From the NCBI GenBank assembly GCA_964440295.1, contig CAYTRT010000032.1:1-12602 (forward strand): a stretch of 12,602 nt of DNA, written 5' to 3'. Source of the DNA: CALIKS01 sp964440295 (GTDB lineage Archaea; Thermoproteota; Nitrososphaeria_A; Caldarchaeales; Calditenuaceae). The position numbers and the translations under genes were made by a program. Position 1 is the first letter of the stretch, and each line of letters starts with the position of its first letter. The notes under the pieces were generated by a model that was not told where the DNA came from, searched no databases, and was given only the letters and a program-made list of their open reading frames with translations. Below are positions 5,727 to 12,602 of this stretch, piece by piece.

Positions 5727-7844
5727 ATGTCTAAGTTAAGTCTACAGGGCTTTAAGGAGTTGCTGGTAAAGTTTGATAGACGCGTGGGAGGGCGTACAGC
5801 TTACCTAGAAGCGGCGATTCTTCTATTAGCAGTAACGGCTGGCTTCATCATTAGAATCCTGCCATCGAGGTGGGGCTTTTTACTGAGCGAGTTTGACCCA
5901 TGGTGGCACTTCAAGGTTGCGGAGACAATCGTGGAGAGGGGATGGGCCGGTTTTTTCGAATTCCCAAAGATAGTCGTGACGAAGAGTTGGTACCCGACTG
6001 GAATTCAGATTGGAAAAGTCTTCTATCCAGGTGTATCCTTCACCCTGGCGTTCATCTACCTATCCCTCTCTTCTCTTGGCATTCATGTCAATATGCTAGA
6101 GCTTGCTTCGTTGCTGCCGCCTATATATGGAATGTTGGCGATCGTCGTTACTTTTCTCTTAGCTAGGTACGTGATTGGCACTAAGGGTGCGCTTGCCTCA
6201 GCGTTGTTGCTGGCCGTCAGCGCTGCAAACATTTCAAGAACGCACCTCGGCTGGTTTGACGACGAGGCATTATCTATACCACTGATGCATGGCGCATACG
6301 TGGCCTTTATTGCAGCGATTGATGAAAAGCGCAGTATCAGGGGTTCTCTGCTGTACGGTCTGCTTAGCGGCCTACTACTCGGATACATGTCTGCCAGCTG
6401 GGGAGCTCATAAATTCCCATTGATGCTTATCCCGCTCTTCGCTGGTGTCTTAACATTCATAGGTAGGTACAGCCGGAGATTGTTGATAGCCTACACCGCC
6501 ACAGTGATTACGTACACCCTAATAGCGATCAACGTGCCCAAACTTGGAGTATCGTATCTCAGAGAGATCACAATGATTTCAGGGTTTGCGGTCCTTGGAT
6601 ACTTGATATTTACTGAAATATGTCATAGATATCTTGGCCCAGAGAATAGGGTCTTAGCCGTCCGAGGAGGGGCGGTCGCTGCGGCTTTGGTCCTAGCAAC
6701 ATTGACGACGTTAGGAGCAGTAGGAATACCAGGGCTTAAGTTCTTTTCTGTACTGGCTCCTTGGCTGAGGGGAGCGCTGCCAATTGTTCAGTCTGTTGCC
6801 GAGAACCAGACAGCTACTTGGGCAACGATATTTCAAGACTTCGGCCCAACTATATTCCTAGTACCGTTCGGAATTTACCTCCTATTGAAGAAGAGGAGCG
6901 ACGGCGCGATTTTCCTACTCCTTTATGCCTTGTTGTCGCTTTACTTCGCTTCTAGCCTAGTTAGATTGGCGCTCCCAGTCTCACCTCTAGTCGCGATTCT
7001 CGCAGGGTACTCGTTGTCCTACATGTTAGAGACTGGGAGCAGGGCCATCGTTGCTCGAGGCGTCAGAAGGAGGGCCGAGCATTCGCCGGCTATAATTGTG
7101 GTTCCTCTCGTATTAATGATAATGGTCTCAATCTACTACATGCCGCAGGGATTGGGGAACCCGATACCCTTGTCGTCGATTGATTTGTCCTATGTTCCTG
7201 CAACTATTATGACGAGCAGTCTCCCGACTAAGAGTCCAATAAATGATTGGGCGCGCACTGTTGAATGGATGCGTAACAATCTACCTGATAATTCAGTGAT
7301 CGCCGCGTGGTGGGACTATGGAAACTGGATATCAATCGTCGGAAATAAGACCTCAATTATCGACAACACCACGATTGACAGTAGGAGGATCGCAAAGATC
7401 GGCTATGCCTTCTTGTCTCCCGAAAACGTCAGCTACAGAATATTTAAGGAAATGGGAGCCACGCATGTGTTAATATTCGTGACTCACCGACCACCATACG
7501 GTGAATATCCCGGCCAGCTTCTTTACTACGGAGACGAGTCCAAGTGGTACTGGATGCTCAAAATAGCAAACCAGGAGGCCGCCTCTCTTGGATATCCACC
7601 AATAGACGAGGATGGCCTCCTAGGGCCAGGCGGAGACCCGACTAATCCGACTGAAAAATTCTGGACCGAAACAACCATAGGGCAGCTGATCCCGTTTAAG
7701 CCTCAGACGGTCACTGTAGGTGGCTCGTTAACATATGCAGATGTATACCAAGAACCAAGGCTCACGCATTACAGACTGGTCTATTCCTCGAGTCCACCGT
7801 ACTATAGCATTGCCTACGTATACATATACGAGATTGTTGATTAA
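5727..7844 (+). CDS. aglB: AglB/STT3 oligosaccharyltransferase catalytic subunit
   Basis: AglB moves a lipid-linked oligosaccharide to Asn in N-x-S/T sequons on the outer face of the membrane, mainly on S-layer, archaellum and other surface proteins. At 705 residues it is of normal length for the shorter archaeal AglBs. The N-terminal half has about 13 membrane helices. Visible motifs: EFDPWWHF (55-62), the first acidic metal-binding motif on external loop 1; WFDDEA (176-181), the second acidic motif; SVAE (356-359), the SVSE/TIXE-type motif of external loop 5 with E359; R413 in LVRLALPVSP, in the sequon-recognition helix region; and WWDYG (528-532), the defining motif of the soluble C-terminal domain that reads the sequon +2 residue. 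DNTTID (546-551) follows as the usual conserved segment. The ATG at 5727 is directly abutted by AAGGAG, too close for a normal Shine-Dalgarno site. It converges on the PAC2 gene with a 4-base gap. Confidence 0.95.
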   Translation: MSKLSLQGFKELLVKFDRRVGGRTAYLEAAILLLAVTAGFIIRILPSRWGFLLSEFDPWWHFKVAETIVERGWAGFFEFPKIVVTKSWYPTGIQIGKVFYPGVSFTLAFIYLSLSSLGIHVNMLELASLLPPIYGMLAIVVTFLLARYVIGTKGALASALLLAVSAANISRTHLGWFDDEALSIPLMHGAYVAFIAAIDEKRSIRGSLLYGLLSGLLLGYMSASWGAHKFPLMLIPLFAGVLTFIGRYSRRLLIAYTATVITYTLIAINVPKLGVSYLREITMISGFAVLGYLIFTEICHRYLGPENRVLAVRGGAVAAALVLATLTTLGAVGIPGLKFFSVLAPWLRGALPIVQSVAENQTATWATIFQDFGPTIFLVPFGIYLLLKKRSDGAIFLLLYALLSLYFASSLVRLALPVSPLVAILAGYSLSYMLETGSRAIVARGVRRRAEHSPAIIVVPLVLMIMVSIYYMPQGLGNPIPLSSIDLSYVPATIMTSSLPTKSPINDWARTVEWMRNNLPDNSVIAAWWDYGNWISIVGNKTSIIDNTTIDSRRIAKIGYAFLSPENVSYRIFKEMGATHVLIFVTHRPPYGEYPGQLLYYGDESKWYWMLKIANQEAASLGYPPIDEDGLLGPGGDPTNPTEKFWTETTIGQLIPFKPQTVTVGGSLTYADVYQEPRLTHYRLVYSSSPPYYSIAYVYIYEIVD

Positions 7845-7848
7845 TTGT

Positions 7849-8610
7849 TTAACCAATGTAGGAGGGTGGTCTTCCTCCCTTCTCTCTGAATTCCTCTCTG
7901 AGGGCTCTCTCAATTTCTTCGAATATGACTCTCTGTTTCTCAATCTCTTGATCAAGCTTGCTTAAATCGATTGAGATCCCAAGGTACTTAGATAAGATGT
8001 TGACAAGTTTCTTCGCGGCCGATAGGTCGGGCATATAGCTTACAGTGTCTGAAATTAAAAGACTCACAGGCACGCCCTTTATGTAAAGGCTAAACAGCAA
8101 TGAGGAGGCCAACTTATCGATCGGCAGGGCCTCAATGTTGGGTGCCGTCTTGGCGCCTAATTGTAAAAATTCACGGGTAATATCTAGTATTGTCGATGAC
8201 ACAAACACGTCGCCAGTCCCTGAGACTCTAGCGCTAGATAATAGAACCACCTCAGAAATTTTCTTTTCCCCTAGGAGCTCAAATATTAGCTCTGAAACTT
8301 CTTCACCAGCCTCGCTCGAGTCAACCAAGAAGTTGCGGGTTACCAGTATGATAGTTGTGTTGTCTTTATCTGTAGGTTTGATTTCATAGATCTCTACCTT
8401 CGGTAGCGAAGCCACGCCGTCGTTGTTTATGAGCGTCACTTGTGGAAAATGAGGTGAATAGATCTCTCCGATCTTCTCTGATGCTAGCGAGTCTGTCAGC
8501 AGGTTGCTTATTATTAATCCCACTACGCCCGGGGATGGAGATATATCAATAATTATGTATCTGTCTTTGCCTGCGGGCTTCTTATGCAGCGATAGCTCAG
8601 ACCTCAGCAT
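7849..8610 (-). CDS. PAC2-family protein, proteasome assembly chaperone-like
   Basis: This is a 253-residue PAC2-fold protein, the family of eukaryotic PAC1/PAC2 and archaeal PbaA/PbaB. Visible features are RYIIIDISPSPGVVGLIISNLLTDSL at about 17-42, where the Gly-x-x-Gly and following helix are typical; EIYSPHFPQVTL (about 49-60), resembling the family's Ile-x-S-x-x-F-P sequence; an alternating strand-helix body with ISEVVLLSSARVSG (about 118-131); LIKGVP-like YIKGVPVSLL (about 176-185); and a C-terminal charged helix, likely coiled-coil, at about 216-245. The protein ends SYIG, with Tyr third from last, close to but not at the HbYX position used to dock on proteasome alpha rings. It could be a proteasome-core chaperone or activator, or an ATP-grasp-associated PAC2 paralogue; no proteasome gene is nearby. 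It is divergent from radA. Confidence 0.8.
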   Translation of the reverse strand: MLRSELSLHKKPAGKDRYIIIDISPSPGVVGLIISNLLTDSLASEKIGEIYSPHFPQVTLINNDGVASLPKVEIYEIKPTDKDNTTIILVTRNFLVDSSEAGEEVSELIFELLGEKKISEVVLLSSARVSGTGDVFVSSTILDITREFLQLGAKTAPNIEALPIDKLASSLLFSLYIKGVPVSLLISDTVSYMPDLSAAKKLVNILSKYLGISIDLSKLDQEIEKQRVIFEEIERALREEFREKGGRPPSYIG

Positions 8611-8694
8611 TACTCAATCATATACCTAAGAACCATATTAACATTAGTCCAACTAACGAGGAGAGCTTGCTTATTTTCAGGCAACCGGCTATTG

Positions 8695-8702
8695 CTTAAA
8701 TA
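8695..8702 (+). promoter_or_regulatory. TATA box of radA
   Basis: CTTAAATA is centred about 31 nt before the TTG start of radA, so transcription should begin only a few bases before the start codon. It lies in the 119-bp region shared with the divergent PAC2 gene. Confidence 0.5.
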
Positions 8703-8729
8703 CAGCTTTAACATGGGTTAAAGACGGAG

Positions 8730-9728
8730 TTGCCACAGAAAGAAAAAGAGAAGCACCCAGTCTTTACAGACATATCTGAGTTACCGGGGGTTGGGCCTGC
8801 GACTGCCGAGAAGCTAAAAGAGATCGGCTACTCAACGATAGAAGCTTTAGCAACAGCCACCATCAGTGAGCTCGAGGCTGCTGGAATAGGCGAGAAGAAA
8901 GCCGCAGAACTCATCAATCTTGCACGCGAGTCAATAGAAATCTCTTGGGTGACAGCTAAGGAGCTCGCCTCTCTTAAAAGTAACATTGGTAGACTCACGA
9001 CTGGCAGCAAGGCGCTGGACGCACTAGTAGGGGGAGGACTAGAAACTCAGTCGATCACGGAATTTTTCGGCGAGTTTGGCTCTGGGAAGAGTCAGATTTG
9101 CCATCAACTAGCCATAAATGTTCAGCTCCCGCCAGAGAAAGGTGGGCTGAACGGCGCAGCACTCTACATAGATACTGAAAATACCTTCAGGATAGAGCGC
9201 ATCGAACAGATGGCTAAGCATCTCGGCCTAGATTTTGACAAAGTCTCGGAGAGAATAATCTATTCAGAGGCCTATAACTCGGATCATCAGATGCTGTTAT
9301 TGGATAAGGCAGATAGAATAATAAAGGAAAACAACGTCAAGTTGATTATAATTGACTCCTTGACTGCGCATTTCAGAAGCGAGTATGCTGGGAGAGAGAT
9401 GTTGCCTGAAAGGCAGCAGAAGCTAAATAAACATATGCATAAGTTGATAAGGCTAGCACGGGCGTTTAACGCTGTTGCAGTAGTTACGAATCAAGTTATG
9501 GCTCGACCCGACGAGTTCTTCGCGCCCACGGCTGTCTCGCCCGTGGGTGGGCACATTGTAGGACATACTAGTCATACGAGGCTCTTCATAAGAAAAACTG
9601 CAGGCAAGAACGTTAGAATTGTGAGATTAATATCCAGCCCATACCTACCAGAGGGCGAGGTACTAATTAAAATAACTGCGAATGGTATAGAGGACGTGGA
9701 GGAATCTGAAAAGGAAAGAAGACAGTAA
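8730..9728 (+). CDS. radA: RadA, archaeal Rad51/RecA-family recombinase
   Basis: RadA forms ATP-dependent filaments on single-stranded DNA and carries out strand exchange in homologous recombination. The 332 residues are normal for the family. The N-terminal domain (15-70) has two helix-hairpin-helix motifs, ELPGVGPATAEKL and EAAGIGEKKAAEL, for DNA binding. The core has GRLTTGSKALD (87-97), Walker A GEFGSGKSQ (114-122, K120), the YIDTENTFR strand (146-154), Walker B LIIIDS (205-210), and the L2-region NQVMARPDEFFAPTA (254-268), followed by PVGGHIVGHTSHTRL (271-285). All key residues are present. The TTG at 8730 is the only start between an in-frame stop at 8709 and the conserved domain. The predicted promoter makes it nearly leaderless. 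It is followed after 39 nt by a small helical gene on the same strand. Confidence 0.97.
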   Translation: MPQKEKEKHPVFTDISELPGVGPATAEKLKEIGYSTIEALATATISELEAAGIGEKKAAELINLARESIEISWVTAKELASLKSNIGRLTTGSKALDALVGGGLETQSITEFFGEFGSGKSQICHQLAINVQLPPEKGGLNGAALYIDTENTFRIERIEQMAKHLGLDFDKVSERIIYSEAYNSDHQMLLLDKADRIIKENNVKLIIIDSLTAHFRSEYAGREMLPERQQKLNKHMHKLIRLARAFNAVAVVTNQVMARPDEFFAPTAVSPVGGHIVGHTSHTRLFIRKTAGKNVRIVRLISSPYLPEGEVLIKITANGIEDVEESEKERRQ

Positions 9729-9767
9729 AAGCTAGGTTTAAGGCTTCGACAAGGTGTAATAGAGTAC

Positions 9768-10160
9768 ATGGACGATGAACAGCTCAAAAGGCTGGTTTTA
9801 AAATTTGTGAGGACACTGTTTGAGGGTAAGATATCAGATGCTGAAAAAATGCTAATGAGTCTAAAAAAGAAGGCGAGGACGGATGTAGATAAGAGAATCT
9901 ATTTGGCGCTTTATGGAATATTTTTTTCTTACACCTCAGGAGATGCAGATTCGCTTCTCTTCAAACTATATTCTAATGAGGACCCAGCTTCTCAGGCGAA
10001 TGGATTTCTCAAGGTGATTAAAGAGGCTTCTCAGCCGGTTTTAGGCGAGCATGACCCATACGTCGAGGTTTGGAAGATTATTTTAAGTAACGTTGATAAA
10101 ATTCCAACCCCACATAAGCTGAGGCAGCAGGTATCAAGTAGCGCGAATGCATCTCAATAA
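9768..10160 (+). CDS. Small all-helical unknown protein downstream of radA
   Basis: I do not recognise this 130-residue protein. It is predicted to be soluble and helical. An N-terminal amphipathic helix pair (about 3-35) has the pattern LKRLVLKFVRTLFEGKISDA-EKMLMSLKK, recalling a TPR-like helical hairpin. A second pair (about 40-70) and a helix 97-110 follow, then a disordered Ser/Gln/Ala-rich tail. It lies 39 nt after radA on the same strand. A TTTAAG element at about 9738 could be its own TATA box about 29 nt before the ATG, so cotranscription with radA is possible but not required. The 3' end overlaps the convergent EMC6-like gene by 7 bases. A function in recombination would be a guess from position only. 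Confidence 0.7.
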   Translation: MDDEQLKRLVLKFVRTLFEGKISDAEKMLMSLKKKARTDVDKRIYLALYGIFFSYTSGDADSLLFKLYSNEDPASQANGFLKVIKEASQPVLGEHDPYVEVWKIILSNVDKIPTPHKLRQQVSSSANASQ

Positions 10161-10420
10161 ATTATGTTGTAGAAGAGTATCCATCCTGTTATCCAGAAAA
10201 TAGCGTAGGTCCCCATACCGTTTAAGATGGCGTTTCTTCTCTGCGTCTTTGAATCCTCTGCAACGAGTCTGAGGGATAATGGAACGGTTGATGCATAGAC
10301 AATTATTCCTAGAAGGATTATCAGGACCCATGAAATCGTGGTTGAGAGGTAGCCAGACACGAGGCCCATCATCAAGCCTAAAAACAGTCTTGAGACATAG
10401 AGTACGTCATCCTTCTTCAT
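10154..10420 (-). CDS. EMC6-like membrane protein
   Basis: This 88-residue protein has three membrane helices: about 9-26, 29-48 and 67-86. The order is SRLFLGLMMGLVSG in helix 1, a short turn, then helix 2 ending VYASTVPLSLRL, a polar loop EDSKTQRRNAI, and NGMGTYAIFWITGWILFYN in helix 3. The Gly-rich start, the Trp-rich last helix ending in Leu-Phe/Tyr-x-Asn and the total length match archaeal relatives of EMC6, a core subunit of the eukaryotic ER membrane protein complex that inserts membrane proteins. By family it may help membrane protein insertion or folding, but archaeal members are barely characterised. It lies 63 bp downstream of the SDR gene on the same strand. A possible own promoter exists in the gap (minus-strand TTTATG near 10446, or AAAATATAT near 10468). 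Confidence 0.7.
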   Translation of the reverse strand: MKKDDVLYVSRLFLGLMMGLVSGYLSTTISWVLIILLGIIVYASTVPLSLRLVAEDSKTQRRNAILNGMGTYAIFWITGWILFYNIIY

Positions 10421-10483
10421 GCATATACACTCCGAGGCCTGTTTACATAAACGTTATCCATCCATATATTTTATCGTTATTTG

Positions 10484-11263
10484 CTAACATGACCTTGAGA
10501 GGAAATCGATGCGCCCACCATCTATCGTGATTATCTGTCCAGTTATAAAGCCCGCCTCGTCTGATGCCAGATAAGTGATTAGTGACGCGACGTCTTCAGG
10601 TCTTCCCGCCCTTCTAAGCATTGACTTCTCTAAGGCTAGTTTCAACATGCTTTCACGTTCCTCGACACCTAGAGACTCGAACATATCAGTGATTATTAAG
10701 CCAGGGGCCACGGCGTTGACGGTTATTCCATACTCTCCTAATTCTAACGCTAGTCGCTTTGTCAGTATTATGACTGCGGCCTTGCTGATGGCATAGTATG
10801 TAGTGTTTCGTGCAGAGGTCCCTATCCCCGCGATCGAGGAGACATTTATTATTCTGCCGCTTTTTTGCTTCATCATCACTTTTGCCGCAATCGAGCTACA
10901 GTTAATTATGCCCTTAACGTTTACATCCATTAATCTGTCAAGGATGGATATGTCGTCAAATATTCCTCCACGAATGAGTATGCCAGCATTGTTCACCAGA
11001 ATGTCTAGCCTCCCAAAATTATCGACGGTTGTCTCCACTAACCGTCTCGCGTCATCCCTCAACGCTACGTCAGCCTTTAATGCTATTGCCTCGCCTCCAA
11101 AGGATCTTATCTGATCTACAACCTCCTCAGCCTTCTCGCCATGAGCCACATAATTACATACCACTTTTGCGCCCTCCCTCGCAAACCTAACTGCTGTCGC
11201 TCTACCTATTCCTCTCGAGCTACCAGTCACGATAGCGACCTTCCCAGCAAGGATCCCAGGCAT
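10484..11263 (-). CDS. FabG-like short-chain dehydrogenase/reductase
   Basis: This is a classical SDR of 259 residues, a soluble NAD(P)-dependent oxidoreductase. It has the cofactor motif TGSSRGIG (13-20), with R17 favouring NADPH, NNAG (91-94), DVNVKG with N115, catalytic serine in NVSSIAG (140-146), and the Tyr-Lys pair Y157/K161 in YYAISK. PGLIITDM (187-194) and the C-terminal DEAGFITGQIITIDGG (235-250) are complete. The protein ends GRIDFLSRSC. Closest in style to 3-oxoacyl-ACP reductase (FabG) and glucose/sugar dehydrogenases. As archaea generally lack bacterial fatty-acid synthesis, the substrate cannot be assigned and could be a sugar, alcohol or 3-hydroxyacyl compound. No pathway partner is adjacent. 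The promoter is a minus-strand TTTATTTTA about 24 nt before the ATG, in the region shared with ctaB. Confidence 0.92.
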   Translation of the reverse strand: MPGILAGKVAIVTGSSRGIGRATAVRFAREGAKVVCNYVAHGEKAEEVVDQIRSFGGEAIALKADVALRDDARRLVETTVDNFGRLDILVNNAGILIRGGIFDDISILDRLMDVNVKGIINCSSIAAKVMMKQKSGRIINVSSIAGIGTSARNTTYYAISKAAVIILTKRLALELGEYGITVNAVAPGLIITDMFESLGVEERESMLKLALEKSMLRRAGRPEDVASLITYLASDEAGFITGQIITIDGGRIDFLSRSC

Positions 11264-11282
11264 GTTGATCCCCTATGCTTCC

Positions 11283-11291
11283 TAAAATAAA
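11283..11291 (-). promoter_or_regulatory. TATA box of the SDR gene
   Basis: The minus strand reads TTTATTTTA, centred about 24 nt before the ATG at 11263, the spacing expected for a leaderless transcript. Confidence 0.45.
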
Positions 11292-11349
11292 GCTGTTAAT
11301 CCACGCGGTGTTAGTTTGTCGTCACTCGTAGCGTTGGGTTGGGTTTATG

Positions 11350-11358
11350 CTTATTTAA
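11350..11358 (+). promoter_or_regulatory. TATA box of ctaB
   Basis: CTTATTTAA is centred about 32 nt before the ctaB ATG, in the divergent region with the SDR gene, and would give a leader of only a few bases. Confidence 0.45.
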
Positions 11359-11385
11359 TGGTTTTTCGTTATTCAGGACTAAAGG

Positions 11386-12282
11386 ATGAGCCGGCAGTCA
11401 CCGCTGATTTCTCGGAGCATGAGGGCCGTCGAGCTGTACTTCCGCGTCACTAAGCCGAGGGTCTGGTGGCTCCTGGTCTTCACTGGCATTGGTGGACTAT
11501 TCTTGGGTTCAAAGGCCATGCCTTCGCTGGAGAGCTTTTTACTAGTGCTGGCCGTCCTCGCCTCTGGGTCTGCAGGCGCTGAAACCGTGGCTAACTACTT
11601 AGAGATTGACATCGATAGATTGATGCGCCGCACGATGAAGAGGCCCTTGCCCATGGGCCTAATCGATCCGCCTGAGAAGGCGCTTCTCTTTGGTTTGATC
11701 TTGATAGCCACCTCGATCCTATTGGCCATCCTCATCAATGTTTATGCCCTGATATTGTTGGTCTTCGGAATAATAGATTACGTAGTAGTATATGTCTCCT
11801 ACTTTAAGAGAAGGTCTCCCCTCAACATTCTGTTTGGTAGCTTCGCTGGCGGTGCGCCGGCCATGATTGGCTACGTCTCAGCCACTAATCAAATCACGAC
11901 GGAGGGACTGATCATTGCTGCGCTCGTTGTCTTGTGGATACCCAGCCACGTGTGGAGCCTAGCGCTAAAATACAAGGATGACTATGCGAGGGCAAACATC
12001 CCGATGTTGCCCGTTGTCATATCAGAGAGGAAGGCTATCAGGTGTATTGCCTCGACCGCGTTCCTCATGGTCGTGTTCTCCGTACTCCTCTACCTAATCG
12101 ATACTCAGACCTTTGGGCTAATTTACATAGGAATCACGGCGCCGTCCGGCGCAGCACTACTATACCTCAGCCTAAGACTATTTTTCTCGCCAAACCAGAC
12201 CAATATGTGGCGCCTCTTCAAATTCACAAGCCCACACCTAGCACTGATCTTCCTAGCAATAATCCTTGACTCGCTTCTATGA
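11386..12282 (+). CDS. ctaB: Protoheme IX farnesyltransferase (haem O synthase), CtaB/UbiA family
   Basis: CtaB transfers a farnesyl or related prenyl group to the vinyl group of protohaem, making haem O for haem-copper oxidases. The 298 residues with about nine membrane helices are normal for the family. Motif 1 is NYLEIDIDRLMRRTMKRPLP (70-89), which holds the first Asp-rich prenyl diphosphate site; here EIDID replaces the common DRDID. Next is NILFGSFAGGAPAMIGYVSA (147-166). The signature IPSHVWSLALKYKDDYARA-NIPMLPVV (185-211), with Ser-His-Val-Trp, Asp-Tyr and Pro-Met-Leu-Pro, is specific for haem O synthases over other UbiA prenyltransferases. No oxidase subunit or CtaA gene lies beside it within the window. 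Its presence implies a haem-copper oxidase elsewhere in the genome. A Ser/Arg N-terminal tail precedes the first helix; ATG 11386 is the first start. Confidence 0.95.
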   Translation: MSRQSPLISRSMRAVELYFRVTKPRVWWLLVFTGIGGLFLGSKAMPSLESFLLVLAVLASGSAGAETVANYLEIDIDRLMRRTMKRPLPMGLIDPPEKALLFGLILIATSILLAILINVYALILLVFGIIDYVVVYVSYFKRRSPLNILFGSFAGGAPAMIGYVSATNQITTEGLIIAALVVLWIPSHVWSLALKYKDDYARANIPMLPVVISERKAIRCIASTAFLMVVFSVLLYLIDTQTFGLIYIGITAPSGAALLYLSLRLFFSPNQTNMWRLFKFTSPHLALIFLAIILDSLL

Positions 12283-12382
12283 CTATGTTTGAGTTCGTGA
12301 GGTAATGCGATATCACTAAAATGGATAATAGACATTGTCGGTAACATCAAGTTAATGTATCGTTTCAATCTATCGTGTAACC

Positions 12383-12602
12383 ATGGGGAGGTGCCTGCCG
12401 CGGGAGCTTCGGATCAAGTTGTATGACTATGTTGTTGCTCTTCGGAGTGATGGGCTGACGTATGGTAGGATAGTCGAGGAGGTCTGGCGAAGATACGGAA
12501 TCAGGATCTCCAAGCCTCATATAAGCTACTGGCTACGCGGGATACATAATCCATACAACGGTAGACGGATACCTTCCATGGAACTGTTGAGGCCTTCTGA
12601 GG
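12383..12602 (+). CDS. HTH protein, N-terminal fragment cut by the window end
   Basis: An ATG at 12383 opens a frame that stays open for 73 codons to the last base, with an in-frame stop at 12353 upstream. The translated part is basic and helical: LPRELRIKLYDYVVALRS (5-22), then LTYGRIVEEVWRRYGIRIS (25-43), then KPHISYWLRG (44-53), a clear helix-turn-helix with the last helix for DNA recognition. It is followed by IHNPYNGRR and IPSMELLRPSE. From memory, this opening is shared by archaeal proteins that carry an HTH ahead of a LAGLIDADG-type endonuclease domain, with the ELLRPSE stretch leading into that domain; this is recall, not a search. Codons look more GC-rich than in the neighbours, which could mean recent acquisition. 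A TATA-like TTAATGTA lies about 28 nt before the ATG. The C-terminal part, and so the function, lies outside the window. Confidence 0.65.
   Translation, partial: MGRCLPRELRIKLYDYVVALRSDGLTYGRIVEEVWRRYGIRISKPHISYWLRGIHNPYNGRRIPSMELLRPSE

Noticed and set aside
5900..6388. Alternative frames inside aglB
   Set aside because: Both overlap the well-supported AglB frame and have no domain or promoter support.
10441..10452. Inverted repeat GTTTA-CA-TAAAC
   Set aside because: Five-base arms in AT-rich intergenic sequence are expected by chance; it may simply contain the EMC6-like gene's promoter.
12362..12370. GTTTCAATC as a CRISPR repeat end
   Set aside because: It occurs once; no repeated units or regular spacers are present.

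Overview
The window looks like a compact chromosomal segment of an archaeon, most likely a thermophile of the Thermoproteota (TACK) side. The support is a RadA recombinase with an N-terminal helix-hairpin-helix domain, an AglB/STT3 oligosaccharyltransferase, a PAC2-family proteasome-chaperone-like protein, a MEMO-family protein, an EMC6-like membrane protein and a FAD-type (ThyX) thymidylate synthase relative. Archaeal TATA boxes lie about 24-34 nt ahead of several starts, and four genes begin with TTG. A CtaB haem O synthase suggests a haem-copper terminal oxidase, so the organism can probably respire oxygen or a related acceptor. The lineage call is inference; there is no rRNA here.

Layout. 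1-1116: C-terminal part of an APC-family amino-acid permease, cut by the window edge, followed by a T-rich terminator. 1140-1198 (minus): a probable box C/D guide sRNA with its own TATA box. 1267-1716: an unknown 149-residue protein. 1784-3211: a two-domain ThyX relative whose last bases overlap a convergent MEMO gene (3195-4043, minus), which is itself overlapped by a two-helix membrane protein (4030-4278, minus). 4462-5130: a RadB-like RecA-superfamily ATPase with arginine at the Walker A lysine position. 5156-5530 (minus): a three-helix membrane protein divergent from aglB (5727-7844). 7849-8610 (minus): PAC2 protein, divergent from radA (8730-9728). 9768-10160: a small helical unknown. 10154-10420 (minus): EMC6-like protein, downstream of a FabG-like SDR (10484-11263, minus). 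The SDR is divergent from ctaB (11386-12282). 12383 to the end: the start of an HTH protein cut by the right edge.

The genes are mostly single or paired housekeeping units rather than one pathway: recombination (radA, RadB-like), surface glycosylation and membrane biogenesis (aglB, three-helix neighbour, EMC6-like), nucleotide metabolism (ThyX-like), proteostasis (PAC2) and respiration (ctaB). Gene ends are packed tightly, with two convergent overlaps and one 4-bp convergent gap. There is no gene-free stretch above 300 bases. I see no tRNA, rRNA, CRISPR array, insertion sequence or prophage. The points most worth following are the C/D sRNA candidate, the tandem ThyX protein with a Cys cluster, the K-to-R Walker A, and the membrane protein beside aglB.
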